A stretch of 17,188 nucleotides of DNA from an uncultured Oscillibacter sp. (GTDB taxonomy: Bacteria > Bacillota > Clostridia > Oscillospirales > Oscillospiraceae). The notes beneath the pieces were generated by a model. It made no database searches. It saw only the letters and a list, made by a program, of their open reading frames with translations, and had not been told where the DNA came from. Location of the stretch: NCBI RefSeq assembly GCF_910579365.1, contig NZ_CAJTUX010000057.1:1-17188 (forward strand), written 5' to 3'. Positions 7,432 through 14,447 of this stretch are shown here, in pieces. Position 1 is the stretch's first letter. Every line of letters starts with the position of its first letter. The translations under genes were made by a program, and so were the position numbers.

Positions 7432-8388
7432 ATGAACATCCTATGCGCCGGCGAGATGCTGGTGGACATCCTCGTCCGCCCGGTGGAGGGCGTGAAGCTA
7501 CAAAACGACACCTGTCAGGTAGAGGAAATCCGCATCACCCACGGCGGAGATGCCAACAACAACGCGGTCAACCTGGTCAAACTGGGCCATCAGGTCACTT
7601 ACCTGGGGCGGGTGGGCTGCGACGACATGGGGGACTACGTGGTCTCGCTGGGGAAAAAGGCGGGCATCTGCATGGACTACGTAGCACGCTCCGCCACTGC
7701 GGGGCAGACCAAGTCCCTGATCCTGATTTCCCCCGGCGGAGACCGGACCTTCCTCCAGGTACCCGGAACCAGCGCGGAGTTCTGCCTTGCGGACTGCGAT
7801 CTCTCCCTGCTGGACGGTGCGGACCTTTTGCAGATTGGCGGGGCATTCCACTTGCCCCGGTTCGACGGAGAGGGCAGCGCGGCCCTGCTGAGGGCCGCCC
7901 GGGAAAAGGGCGTTGTCACCTCCATGGACGTGACCGGCGATCGGAGCGGTCGCTGGAAGGGCATCTTGGACCCGTGCTACCCCTGGCTGGACTACTTCCT
8001 GCCCAGCGTGGAGCAGGCGTCCTGCATCGCAGGCACAGAGGACCCCCGGGCCATCGCGGACTTTTTCCTGAACCGGGGCGTGAAAAATGTGGCGGTGAAG
8101 CTGGGTAGCCGGGGGGCCTATTTCAAAAACCGGGAGACGGCCTTTTACGCCGGGACCTATGGCGGGCTCCGCGTGGTGGAAACCACCGGCGCAGGGGACG
8201 CCTTCTGCGCTGGGTTCCTCACCGGCGTGGGCGAGGGCCTGTCCCCCGAGGGCTGCGTCACCCTTGGAACCGCCTGTTCGACCTTTGTCATTCAGGAGGC
8301 GGGCGCCACCGCAGGCATGCGAGATTTGAAGACTATTCGCGAGTTCATCCAGTCACAGCCGCCGCTGGACATCCGCAGAGACGTTTGA
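7432..8388 (+). CDS. PfkB-family carbohydrate kinase
   Basis: This 318-residue protein is a ribokinase/PfkB-family kinase of usual length. Seen motifs are the N-terminal substrate loop HGGDANNNAVNLVKLG at 37-52, GRVGCDDMGDY at 59-69, and the second PfkB signature TTGAGDAFCAGF with the catalytic base Asp256. ATG at 7432 follows a GGAGGG site, 13 bases after the isomerase stop. Members phosphorylate a primary hydroxyl of sugars or keto-deoxy sugar acids using ATP. Its place between an isomerase and an aldolase suggests that it makes the phosphorylated substrate for cleavage. Tagatose-6-phosphate, fructose or 2-keto-3-deoxygluconate kinases are related options that cannot be told apart by eye. 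Confidence 0.88.
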   Translation: MNILCAGEMLVDILVRPVEGVKLQNDTCQVEEIRITHGGDANNNAVNLVKLGHQVTYLGRVGCDDMGDYVVSLGKKAGICMDYVARSATAGQTKSLILISPGGDRTFLQVPGTSAEFCLADCDLSLLDGADLLQIGGAFHLPRFDGEGSAALLRAAREKGVVTSMDVTGDRSGRWKGILDPCYPWLDYFLPSVEQASCIAGTEDPRAIADFFLNRGVKNVAVKLGSRGAYFKNRETAFYAGTYGGLRVVETTGAGDAFCAGFLTGVGEGLSPEGCVTLGTACSTFVIQEAGATAGMRDLKTIREFIQSQPPLDIRRDV

Positions 8389-8416
8389 CGGCGGGAAAGA
8401 AAGGAAGAGTTTGGTT

Positions 8417-9265
8417 ATGCCATTGACAACCCTGAAAGATGTGCTGGCTGCCGCCTCCCAGACCAGGACGGCCGTCCCAGGCTTCAACATCGACAACCTG
8501 GAGATTCCGGAGGCCGTCATGGCGGCGGCGGAGCGCTCCAAGAGCCCGGTCATCCTGACCATTGGCCAAGGTGCTATTAATGCCGGGCAGATGCTTTACC
8601 TAGCGGACGTGGTGCGCCGCCTAGCAGACCAGTCCAGTGTCCCCGTAGTCATGCACCTAGACCACGGCGTAAGCTATGAGCAGGTGATTCAATGCCTTCG
8701 GGCGGGCTTTACCTCCGTGATGTTTGACGGGTCCCACCTTCCCTTTGAGGAGAACGTGAAGATCACCCGGGAGGTGGCGGCGGCCGCCCACGCGGTGGGC
8801 GTCTCTGTGGAGGCAGAGCTGGGTGCGATCGGCGGCGTGGAGGACAACTTGATTCGGGACAACCGAAATCTGGTGGACGTACGGGAGGTGGAGCGTTTCA
8901 TCTCCGAGGTGGAGGTGGAGGCCCTGGCTGTGGGTATCGGCAACGCCCACGGCATCTACAAGGGTCTGCCGCAGCTGGACTTCGACCTGCTCCAGCGCTG
9001 CCAGGATTTGAACCCGCCGCCCCTGGTGCTTCACGGCGGCTCCGGCATCCCGGACGACATGATCCGGCGCGCCATCCGAATCGGCATCCGCAAGATCAAC
9101 GTGGCGACGGAACTGCGCAACGCCTTTATGCACGGCCTGGAGGAAGCGGTGGGAAAGCGGGATATCTACTACATGTACCGCAACGCGTTTGACCAGGCCG
9201 CCGCGCTGGCGGAAAAGAAGATGCGCCTGTTCCAGTGTGTGGACGAGCCGGTCCATATTGCCTGA
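8417..9265 (+). CDS. Class II (zinc) fructose/tagatose-bisphosphate-type aldolase
   Basis: This 282-residue protein is a class II ketose-bisphosphate aldolase of the GatY/KbaY/FbaA type (PF01116). Visible active-site residues are the HLDHG motif at 80-84 (catalytic Asp82, zinc His83), VMFDGSHLPFEEN at 101-113, EAELGAIGG at 132-140 with zinc-region Glu, GNAHGIYKG at 175-183 with a zinc His, and the phosphate-binding HGGSGIPDD at 206-214 plus KINVATELR. The start ATG at 8417 has GGAAG at 8403-8407, 9 bases upstream; an in-frame TTG at 8411 is too close to that site. The retained phosphate-binding loop suggests a DHAP-yielding cleavage. It follows directly on the sugar kinase, which would supply its phosphorylated substrate. 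Confidence 0.9.
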   Translation: MPLTTLKDVLAAASQTRTAVPGFNIDNLEIPEAVMAAAERSKSPVILTIGQGAINAGQMLYLADVVRRLADQSSVPVVMHLDHGVSYEQVIQCLRAGFTSVMFDGSHLPFEENVKITREVAAAAHAVGVSVEAELGAIGGVEDNLIRDNRNLVDVREVERFISEVEVEALAVGIGNAHGIYKGLPQLDFDLLQRCQDLNPPPLVLHGGSGIPDDMIRRAIRIGIRKINVATELRNAFMHGLEEAVGKRDIYYMYRNAFDQAAALAEKKMRLFQCVDEPVHIA

Positions 9266-9316
9266 GCACGGAAAAACCCGGGGCCATGGGCCCAATTTGG
9301 ACAGGAGGAGCGAGTT

Positions 9317-10363
9317 ATGAAACTGATGAAAGCGCTGGTCTATGACCGGCCATCCGTGTGCACCGTCCGGGAACTGCCCGTGCCGGAGTGCGGGGACGAT
9401 GAGGTGGTCATCAAGGTGATGGCCGCCAGCATTTGCAAGGGCGCCGACCGGCGCCACCACACCACCGGCCACAAGCTGGGCCGCTATCCCATCACCACGG
9501 GGCACGAATTCGCCGGGTACGTCTATCAGGTGGGCAGGCAAGTCCGGGGTTTCCGGGTCAACGACCGCGTCACCGCCGACAACGCCGTGCCCTGTGGCGG
9601 CTGCTATTTCTGCAAGCGGGAGATGTACACTCACTGTGAGAATTTCATGTCCGTGGGCCACAGCATCCCCGGGGGCTTTGCCCAATACCTGAAGGTCAAG
9701 GCCAATTCCGTCTTTCATCTGCCGGAGGGGCTGTCCTTCAACGAGGGCTGCCTCACCGAACCGGTGGCCTGCTGCGTCAACGCCGTGAAGCGGCTGAACG
9801 TCCAATACGGAGAGGACGTGCTTGTGTTCGGCGCGGGGCCCAACGGCATCATCCTGGCCCAGCTTCTCCAGCACTCCAACGCCGGGCGGGTGGTGTCCCT
9901 GGCCCCCACGAAGTTCAAGCTGGACCTTCTGAACAGCTACGGGATTGAGACCATTCAGATCGACCAGGCGGCCCCGGAAAAGCACGTGAAGGAGGTGTTT
10001 GCCCGCTTCCCCTACGGCGTGGATGCCATTGTGGACGCCACCGGCAGTGCTTCCGTTCTGCCCGGGTGCTTCCGGCTGCTGAAAAAACGGGGGCGGCTGC
10101 TGCAATTCAGCTCCACCAAGGATGACGAGGACATCACCATCAATCCCGCGTATTTCTACCGCAACGAGCTGCACTACTACACCTGCGCATGGCAGGTACA
10201 CCAGTTTGGCGCCGCCCTGGAGGCCATGGCCAGCGGCAAGGTAAAGCTGGACCGCCTGGTGACCAAGCAGTACCCACTGGAGGAATTCCCCCAGGCCATT
10301 GAGGACGTACTGGACCGGAACGTGCTGAAGCTGGTAATCCGGCCCAACGGCATGGAGGACTGA
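9317..10363 (+). CDS. Zn-dependent medium-chain dehydrogenase 2
   Basis: This 348-residue protein is a second zinc-containing medium-chain dehydrogenase, clearly different from the first gene of the operon. Catalytic ligands are Cys40 (ASICKGAD), His63-Glu64 (TGHEFAG) and Glu148 (TEPVACC). Structural zinc cysteines are at 93, 96, 99 and 107. The nucleotide-binding GAGPNG is at 172-177. The SICKGAD stretch replaces the commoner CGSD/CGTD, and the protein resembles sugar-alcohol or sugar-phosphate dehydrogenases of the arabitol or galactitol-phosphate group. ATG at 9317 follows AGGAGGAG, 51 bases after the aldolase stop. Two such enzymes in one operon suggest oxidation and reduction at different carbons, that is, an epimerisation by redox, or two alternative substrates. 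Confidence 0.85.
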   Translation: MKLMKALVYDRPSVCTVRELPVPECGDDEVVIKVMAASICKGADRRHHTTGHKLGRYPITTGHEFAGYVYQVGRQVRGFRVNDRVTADNAVPCGGCYFCKREMYTHCENFMSVGHSIPGGFAQYLKVKANSVFHLPEGLSFNEGCLTEPVACCVNAVKRLNVQYGEDVLVFGAGPNGIILAQLLQHSNAGRVVSLAPTKFKLDLLNSYGIETIQIDQAAPEKHVKEVFARFPYGVDAIVDATGSASVLPGCFRLLKKRGRLLQFSSTKDDEDITINPAYFYRNELHYYTCAWQVHQFGAALEAMASGKVKLDRLVTKQYPLEEFPQAIEDVLDRNVLKLVIRPNGMED

Positions 10364-10384
10364 CGAGAGAAGGAGCCTGACCGC

Positions 10385-11044
10385 ATGAGGAAGTCCATTG
10401 CGATTGTCCAGACCAGCGCCGTGTCGTCAGGAGAACTGAAGACGCTGTGCAGCGAAATCCTCCCCGGCGTTACAGTCTATCAGATCATTGACGACAGCCT
10501 GATTCGGGAGATCAATGGGAACGGCGGCCCCACCTACGGGGTCAGGCGCCGGCTGTACCAATACTATCAGCAGGCAGAGTCCCTGGGGGTGGATGTCATT
10601 TTAAATCAGTGCTCCAGCGTGGGGGAAGTGGCCGATGAAATCCGGCCCTTTATCCGCGTCCCCATAGTCAAGATTGACGAGGCCATGGCTGAGAAGGCGG
10701 TCACGCTGGGTAGACGGATTGCGGTAGTGGCCACGGTGCCCACCACGGTGGGGCCCAGTGTCCGACTACTGGAGCAGAAGGCGCGGGAGGCAAGCCGGGA
10801 GATTGAGATTGAGATCCATCTGATAAAGGACGCCATGATGATTCTGATCGAAAAGGGCGACGCAGAGCCCCATAACCGGATGGCCCTGAGGGAAGTGGAA
10901 ACCGCCGCCAGAAGCTGCGACGCCGTCGTCCTGGCCCAGGGGAGCATGACGGTTTTGCTACCGCTGCTGGGGCATATTCAAAAACCTGTGCTCACCAGTC
11001 CCCGGCTGGGAATCGAACGAGTCCGGACCGTTCTCGGCCTTTGA
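10385..11044 (+). CDS. Asp/Glu racemase superfamily protein
   Basis: This 219-residue protein has the size and pattern of the Asp/Glu/hydantoin racemase superfamily (PF01177). The N-terminal catalytic cysteine is kept: Cys76 in NQCSSVGE. At the position expected for the second cysteine the protein reads VVLAQGSM (182-188), so the partner Cys is missing. A two-base racemisation is therefore doubtful; lyase, isomerase or decarboxylase-like chemistry, known for other one-cysteine members, is possible. ATG at 10385 has AAGGAG about 9 bases upstream. Its TGA stop overlaps the proposed TTG start of the next gene by four bases (TTGA), a sign of translational coupling with the DUF1537 gene. Confidence 0.75.
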   Translation: MRKSIAIVQTSAVSSGELKTLCSEILPGVTVYQIIDDSLIREINGNGGPTYGVRRRLYQYYQQAESLGVDVILNQCSSVGEVADEIRPFIRVPIVKIDEAMAEKAVTLGRRIAVVATVPTTVGPSVRLLEQKAREASREIEIEIHLIKDAMMILIEKGDAEPHNRMALREVETAARSCDAVVLAQGSMTVLLPLLGHIQKPVLTSPRLGIERVRTVLGL

Positions 11045-12309
11045 GGCGGCGGAAGACCGTGAAGGGAAATTCAGCTTTGCCGCTGGCGGTGCTTCCTGTG
11101 TGGGAGGCGCCGCCAGCGGTGGAAGAGCGGTATCAGCGGGCCCTGACGCAGCTTTCCCGAAAGATTATCGTCCTGGACGACGATCCTACCGGCGTTCAGA
11201 CGGTGCATGATGTCATAGTTTCCACCAGCTGGAGCCAGGAATGTGTGCTGAAGTGTTTCAGGACAGGGCCACCGTCAGCTTTATCCTGACCAATTCCCGC
11301 AGCTTTTCCCCGGACCGGACCTGCGCTGTGCATCAAGAAATCGCGGAAAATATCGCTTGGGCCGCCGGAGAGGCGGGGCGGAATTTTGTGCTGGTCAGCC
11401 GGGGCGATTCCACGCCCCGGAGCCATTGGCCGCTGGAGACCCGGGTACTGTCGGAGACGCTGGCGCGGACGGGGAGGCGGTTTGACGGCGAAATCCTTAT
11501 CCCCTTTTTCCCGGAGGGCGGGCGGTTCACCTTCGGAAACATGCATTACGTCAAGGAGGGAGATACCCTCGTTCCCGCCGGAGAAACAGAATTTGCCAGA
11601 GACCCGGCCTTCGGCTACGCCTCTTTGAGCCTGACCGCGTGGTGCCAGGAGAAGATGGGTGGCGCGTGCCGGGCGGAGGACTGCATCTGTGTCGCGCTGG
11701 AGGATCTCCGGGCCCTTCGGACGGAGAAGATTCTCCAGCAGCTGACGGCGGTGGAGAACTTCGCCAAGGTTATTGTCAACGCCGCCTGCTATGAGGACCT
11801 GAAGGTGTTCTGCGCCGCCTGCTGTGAGGCGCTGGACACCGGGAAGACGTTTTTGCTCAGGACGGCGGCCTCTTGGGTCAAGGTGTTCGGTGGCATCCCC
11901 GGCAAGGCCCTGCTGCGCCGGGGAATCACCGCCGTCATCTATACCACCCGGGAACGGGTCACTCCTCCCGGCGTATCCGGCGAGGAGCAGCTACGGCTGT
12001 CCCGGGCAATTTCCAGGGTGCTGACCAGCGTCGTGGAAAGGCTGGCGGTCCGGCCGCGCTTCCTAGTAGCCAAGGGAGGTATTACCTCCAGCGACGTGGG
12101 CGTCAAGGCCCTGGGCGTGAAACGGGCGCTGGTTCTCGGGCAGATTGCCCCCCGGCGTTCCCGTGTGGCTGACGGGGCCGGAGAGTAAATTCCCCGAACT
12201 GCCATATGTCATTTTGCCCGGCAACGTCGGGGAGGAGGGGACGCTAACCCTCGTGGTGCGGACCCTGATGGGTACGGAGGGCGGAAGCCGCTGCCGGGAA
12301 GGAGATTAA
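11041..12309 (+). pseudogene. DUF1537 four-carbon acid-sugar kinase (OtnK/DtnK-type), two frameshifts
   Basis: Joined over three frames this is a near full-length DUF1537 kinase, the family that phosphorylates 3-oxo-tetronate or threonate with ATP. Segment 1 (from 11041) carries KIIVLDDDPTGVQTVHD. Segment 2 (to 12188) carries FILTNSRSFSPDR, LVSRGDSTPRSH, the FFPEGGRFTFGNMHYV region and KGGITSSDVGVKALGVKRA. Segment 3 carries GVPVWLTGPESKFPELPYVI and PGNVGEE, ending at TAA 12307-12309. The first shift lies at a TGTGTG run (11242-11247); the second at a run of six C (12148-12153), where five would restore the frame. Together they return to the original frame. Either the gene is recently dead or these are sequencing errors in simple repeats. 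The start is uncertain: TTG at 11041 overlaps the previous stop, GTG at 11059 is an alternative. Confidence 0.82.
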
Positions 12310-12310
12310 A

Positions 12311-13207
12311 ATGCCGGAAATTCCATACAACTGGGACACCAAGCTGCTGGGACTGCTGGGCTGGCCCCTAGGGCACAGCATTGTGCCCCGGGTTCACAAC
12401 GCTCTCTACCGCTATGCGGGCATCAACGCGGTGCTGCTCCCCATAGAGCTGGAGGACGCACCGGGAAACCTGGACCGGTTTTTTAACGCGGTGAGAACCC
12501 TTCGAATGGGCGGCTTTATCGTCACAATGCCCTATAAGTCCCGGATGCTGCCCTATCTGGACGAGGTGCCGGAGGCGTGACGCGCCCTGAACTGCGTGAA
12601 CGCGGTGCGCTTTGACGGGGAAAATCTTTACGGGGCGGCATACGACGGCTATGGCCTGTGTCAGGCTATCGAGGACACCGGGCACCGCCTGGAGGGCCGG
12701 GAGGCGCTGATTATCGGCGCAGGGGGAATCTGCGGGCCGGTCATCAGTGAAATGGCCAAACGGGGCGTTGAATCCTTTACTATTTTGAACCGTTCGCCGG
12801 AGTCGGCGGAGCGAAAGGCGGAGGTCCTGCAGTCCCTGATAGGAAGGCCTGTCCAGACGGGTCCATTGACGGAGGAGTCCTTAGACCGGGCCGCCGGATG
12901 GGCCGACCTCGTGGCGCAGTGTACGCCCTTGGGCATGTACGGAACCGGAACCAGCTTCCCGTACTTGGGGTTCCTGGAAAAGATGGGCGGGGATACGGTT
13001 GTGGCGGACGTGGTGTACAATCCACCCCGCACCGCGCTTTTGCAGGCCGCTGCCCGACGCGGTCTGCAAACGGTCAACGGCACCGGAATGCTGGTCCATC
13101 AGGCGGAAAAACTGACCCGTTTTTTCTTCGGCTCCGGCCTGGGACCGGAGGGAAAAACGGTAGCAGGGCGGGCGGTGGAGGCGGCCCTAGAGGACCTGCG
13201 GCTGTAG
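12311..13207 (+). pseudogene. Shikimate dehydrogenase-like gene with one in-frame TGA
   Basis: The full frame would give about 298 residues of the AroE/YdiB family. Residues 1-89 hold the substrate domain (LGWPLGHSIVPRVHNALY, then VTMPYKSRMLPYLD with the catalytic-type Lys). TGA at 12578-12580 interrupts after VPEA, and the same frame continues with RALNCVNAVRF, YDGYG, the NAD(P) loop LIIGAGGICGPV, NRSPESAERKAE, CTPLGMYG and GTGMLVHQAEKL. The break falls between two well-conserved blocks, so a single base change is the simplest cause. Restart at GTG 12596 would give only the C-terminal part. The shikimate-binding S-x-S motif reads S-I-V, so a substrate other than shikimate is possible. AAGGAG lies 6 bases before ATG 12311, one base after the previous gene's stop. 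In a catabolic operon this is more likely an accessory oxidoreductase than the biosynthetic enzyme. Confidence 0.82.
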
Positions 13208-13236
13208 GAAGCGCGAATTTTATTCGCGTTTCCTAC
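13204..13236 (+). terminator. 15-bp hairpin overlapping the last stop codon of the operon
   Basis: GTAGGAAGCGCGAAT (13204-13218) pairs with ATTCGCGTTTCCTAC (13222-13236) around a TTT loop, with one G-T wobble. The TAG stop of the shikimate dehydrogenase-like gene (13205-13207) is inside the left arm. No T run follows (AAATTCCTCC), so it may stabilise the 3' end of the mRNA instead of terminating by itself, or be a Rho-type end. A second inverted pair, TTTGAAGC (13251-13258) and GCTTCAAA (13294-13301), follows. Confidence 0.5.
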
Positions 13237-13385
13237 AAATTCCTCCTTGATTTGAAGCTTCCTCCGGAGATCATAACAGTATATGGAGAGGACGCTTCAA
13301 AAGCGGGATCCTGGATCAAAATAGCAGCCCGTCTGGATCCTGAAAAGCTGGGCGCTAGAATATGGGGCCGCCAGAAGCGGTGTGC

Positions 13386-13571
13386 ATGAAATATGAGATC
13401 ATCTTGTACTGGAGCGGGGACGGCGACGCCCATATTGCCGAGGGGCCGGAGCCGAAGGGCCGCCTGAAGTACGCGTGAGAAACTCAGGTGCTGGCGTTGG
13501 CCCATAACCTGACCCAGAACAGGAAATTTCTCTGTGGAATTAACGAAATACACAGCACGAAAGGCGGCTAA
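13386..13571 (+). pseudogene. Possible HicB-type antitoxin stub
   Basis: ATG at 13386 opens a 30-codon frame beginning MKYEIILYWSGDGDAHIAE, which resembles the conserved first strand of HicB antitoxins (MxYxVxIxWSxxDxAFIAExPE). It stops at TGA 13476-13478; the same frame then runs on to TAA 13569-13571 without clear resemblance to HicB (LALAHNLTQNRKFL and so on). No HicA partner is visible. I read it as a decayed remnant; the match covers only about 20 residues, so the identity is tentative. Around 13248-13389 another frame gives LPPEIITVYGEDASKAGSW, which I do not recognise. Confidence 0.3.
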
Positions 13572-13620
13572 TATCCTGAGCGAACAGCACCAAATGGGGC
13601 AAAAAGCACTTGCTGCGAGC

Positions 13621-13676
13621 CCCCAGATAAGCTGCGGACCCGAAGGCCTGGGGTTCGAATCTCTCAGGGCGTACCA
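13621..13676 (+). other. tRNA 3'-half-like fragment, possible attachment site
   Basis: The segment ends like a tRNA: a T-loop TTCGAAT (13654-13660) between 5-base arms (13649-13653 and 13661-13665), then a 7-base acceptor strand AGGGCGT (13666-13672), A and CCA (13674-13676). The T-arm pairs poorly (two G-T pairs and one mismatch), and no matching 5' half with D-arm and anticodon arm lies upstream, so it is not a whole tRNA. An intrinsic terminator follows at once, as after real tRNA genes. With an integrase remnant nearby this fits the attachment-site copy left when an element integrates into a tRNA 3' end. Confidence 0.5.
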
Positions 13677-13679
13677 AAG

Positions 13680-13720
13680 CCGCTGAAATTCTTTGAATTT
13701 CAGCGGTTTTGTTCGTTTTT
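13680..13720 (+). terminator. Intrinsic terminator after the tRNA-like fragment
   Basis: An 11-bp perfect stem, CCGCTGAAATT (13680-13690) with AATTTCAGCGG (13696-13706), has a 5-base loop and is followed by TTTTGTTCGTTTTT. It starts 3 bases after CCA. This is a textbook Rho-independent terminator and would also stop read-through from the catabolic operon. Confidence 0.88.
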
Positions 13721-13759
13721 GTGTATTTTTTCTGACGGTTTAATTTTGAGGTGTCCGTT

Positions 13760-13817
13760 TGACCCAAGCCGTGACCCATACTGGCTGGCAGTTGGCGGCT
13801 CTGCCGCTTACTGCCAG
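13760..13817. repeat. TGACCCA direct repeats and 13-bp interrupted hairpin beside the integrase remnant
   Basis: TGACCCA occurs at 13760-13766 and 13772-13778, 12 bases apart. Just after it CTGGCAGT-TG-GCGGC (13785-13799) pairs with GCCGC-TT-ACTGCCAG (13803-13817) around TCT, with one small internal loop. The place between a tRNA-like fragment and an integrase remnant suggests recombinase or excisionase arm sites, or the integrase's terminator, but there is no T run. Confidence 0.4.
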
Positions 13818-13850
13818 CTCGTGCCCTTTGGGTGCGGGAGTTCGGAGCGA

Positions 13851-14060
13851 TCAGGGCTGGAGAGCACCGGAGAGGAAACTCCCCACCGCATTCGCCGCCT
13901 GCTTCCGCATGGAGGTGGTAACGTGGGCATAGGTGTCCAGGGTGAACCCGGCGCTGTAGTGGCCCAGCATGGCGGAGAGGGTTTTCACGTCCACGCCGTT
14001 CTGCAGGGCCAGGACCGGGAATGTGTGTCTCAGGTCATGGAATCTGATCCTCTCTAACAG
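13851..14060 (-). pseudogene. Tyrosine recombinase (phage/ICE integrase), C-terminal stub
   Basis: Reading the minus strand from about 14060 to the TGA at 13853-13851 gives about 69 residues that match the C-terminus of tyrosine integrases: LLERIRFHDLRHTFPVLALQ with the HxLRH active-site box, VDVKTLSAMLGHYSAGFT with the LGH box, and LDTYAHVT with the nucleophile Tyr, ending SFLSGALQP. The usual 300 or so preceding residues are missing; upstream of about 14060 the frame continues as unrelated sequence and no start is present. The stop points toward the tRNA-like fragment 175 bases away, the common layout of tRNA-targeting integrated elements. It cannot be active by itself. Confidence 0.85.
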
Positions 14061-14269
14061 TTTTGGTATCCTTGCCGGGTACGGCGAGGATATACTTTCC
14101 CCGCAGACAGAGGTATCCGCTTTTGCTCTGCCATATGGTGCAACGCTGCTCCGGACACAGGCAAAAGCAGGGACAGGCCGGCGGACGCTCCAGGGTCCCG
14201 TTCTCTGTAACAGGGGTGTACACCTTTTTTCTGGTTTTCTGGGCTTCTGATCAGATTTTTCTCAAACAA
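14061..14269. other. Unassigned stretch with a cysteine-rich minus-strand frame
   Basis: On the minus strand, 14223-14035 reads as a 62-residue frame from a GTG, with several cysteines (CPCFCLCPEQRC, then GYLCLRGKYILAV) that hint at a zinc-ribbon-like piece. It has no properly spaced ribosome binding site and overlaps the integrase stub in another frame. I regard it as a fragment of unknown origin joined to the integrase remnant at about 14060, not a supported gene. Confidence 0.25.
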
Positions 14270-14303
14270 ACATCCCCGAGCACAAAACCGTGCCCGGGGA
14301 TGT
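14270..14303 (-). terminator. Probable terminator of the BRCT-protein gene
   Basis: A strong hairpin pairs ACATCCCCG (14270-14278) with CGGGGATGT (14295-14303), with a further 4-bp stem GCAC/GTGC inside after one mismatch. On the minus strand it is followed by TTTGTTTGAG, a moderate T run. It lies 145 bases beyond the stop of the large minus-strand gene. The gap 14304-14447 shows no gene; a minus-strand frame there ends SLREFSAYCNCISV, too short to assign. Confidence 0.6.
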
Positions 14304-14447
14304 CCTGTTCAACCTGGCGGCCGCACATGAACAGATGGGCTTTCACCGCTCTGGAATGCCCCTACACACTGATACAATTACAATAGGCGGAGAACTCCCT
14401 CAGTGACAGGGCGCCGTTCTTGGCGGTTTCGACGCGGAGCGCGGTGA

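Noticed and set aside
8657..10201. 514-residue open frame on the minus strand over the aldolase and dehydrogenase 2
   Set aside because: It crosses the boundary of two well-identified genes on the other strand and has shadow-like composition; no ribosome binding site fits.
12578..12580. In-frame TGA read as selenocysteine or recoded codon
   Set aside because: The position is not a known redox-active or selenocysteine site in the AroE family, I see no convincing selenocysteine-type hairpin just after it, and other genes here use TGA as a normal stop.
13424..13676. Complete tRNA using ACGCCC at 13424 as the 5' acceptor strand
   Set aside because: The distance to the CCA end is about 250 bases and no D-arm or anticodon arm can be placed between them.
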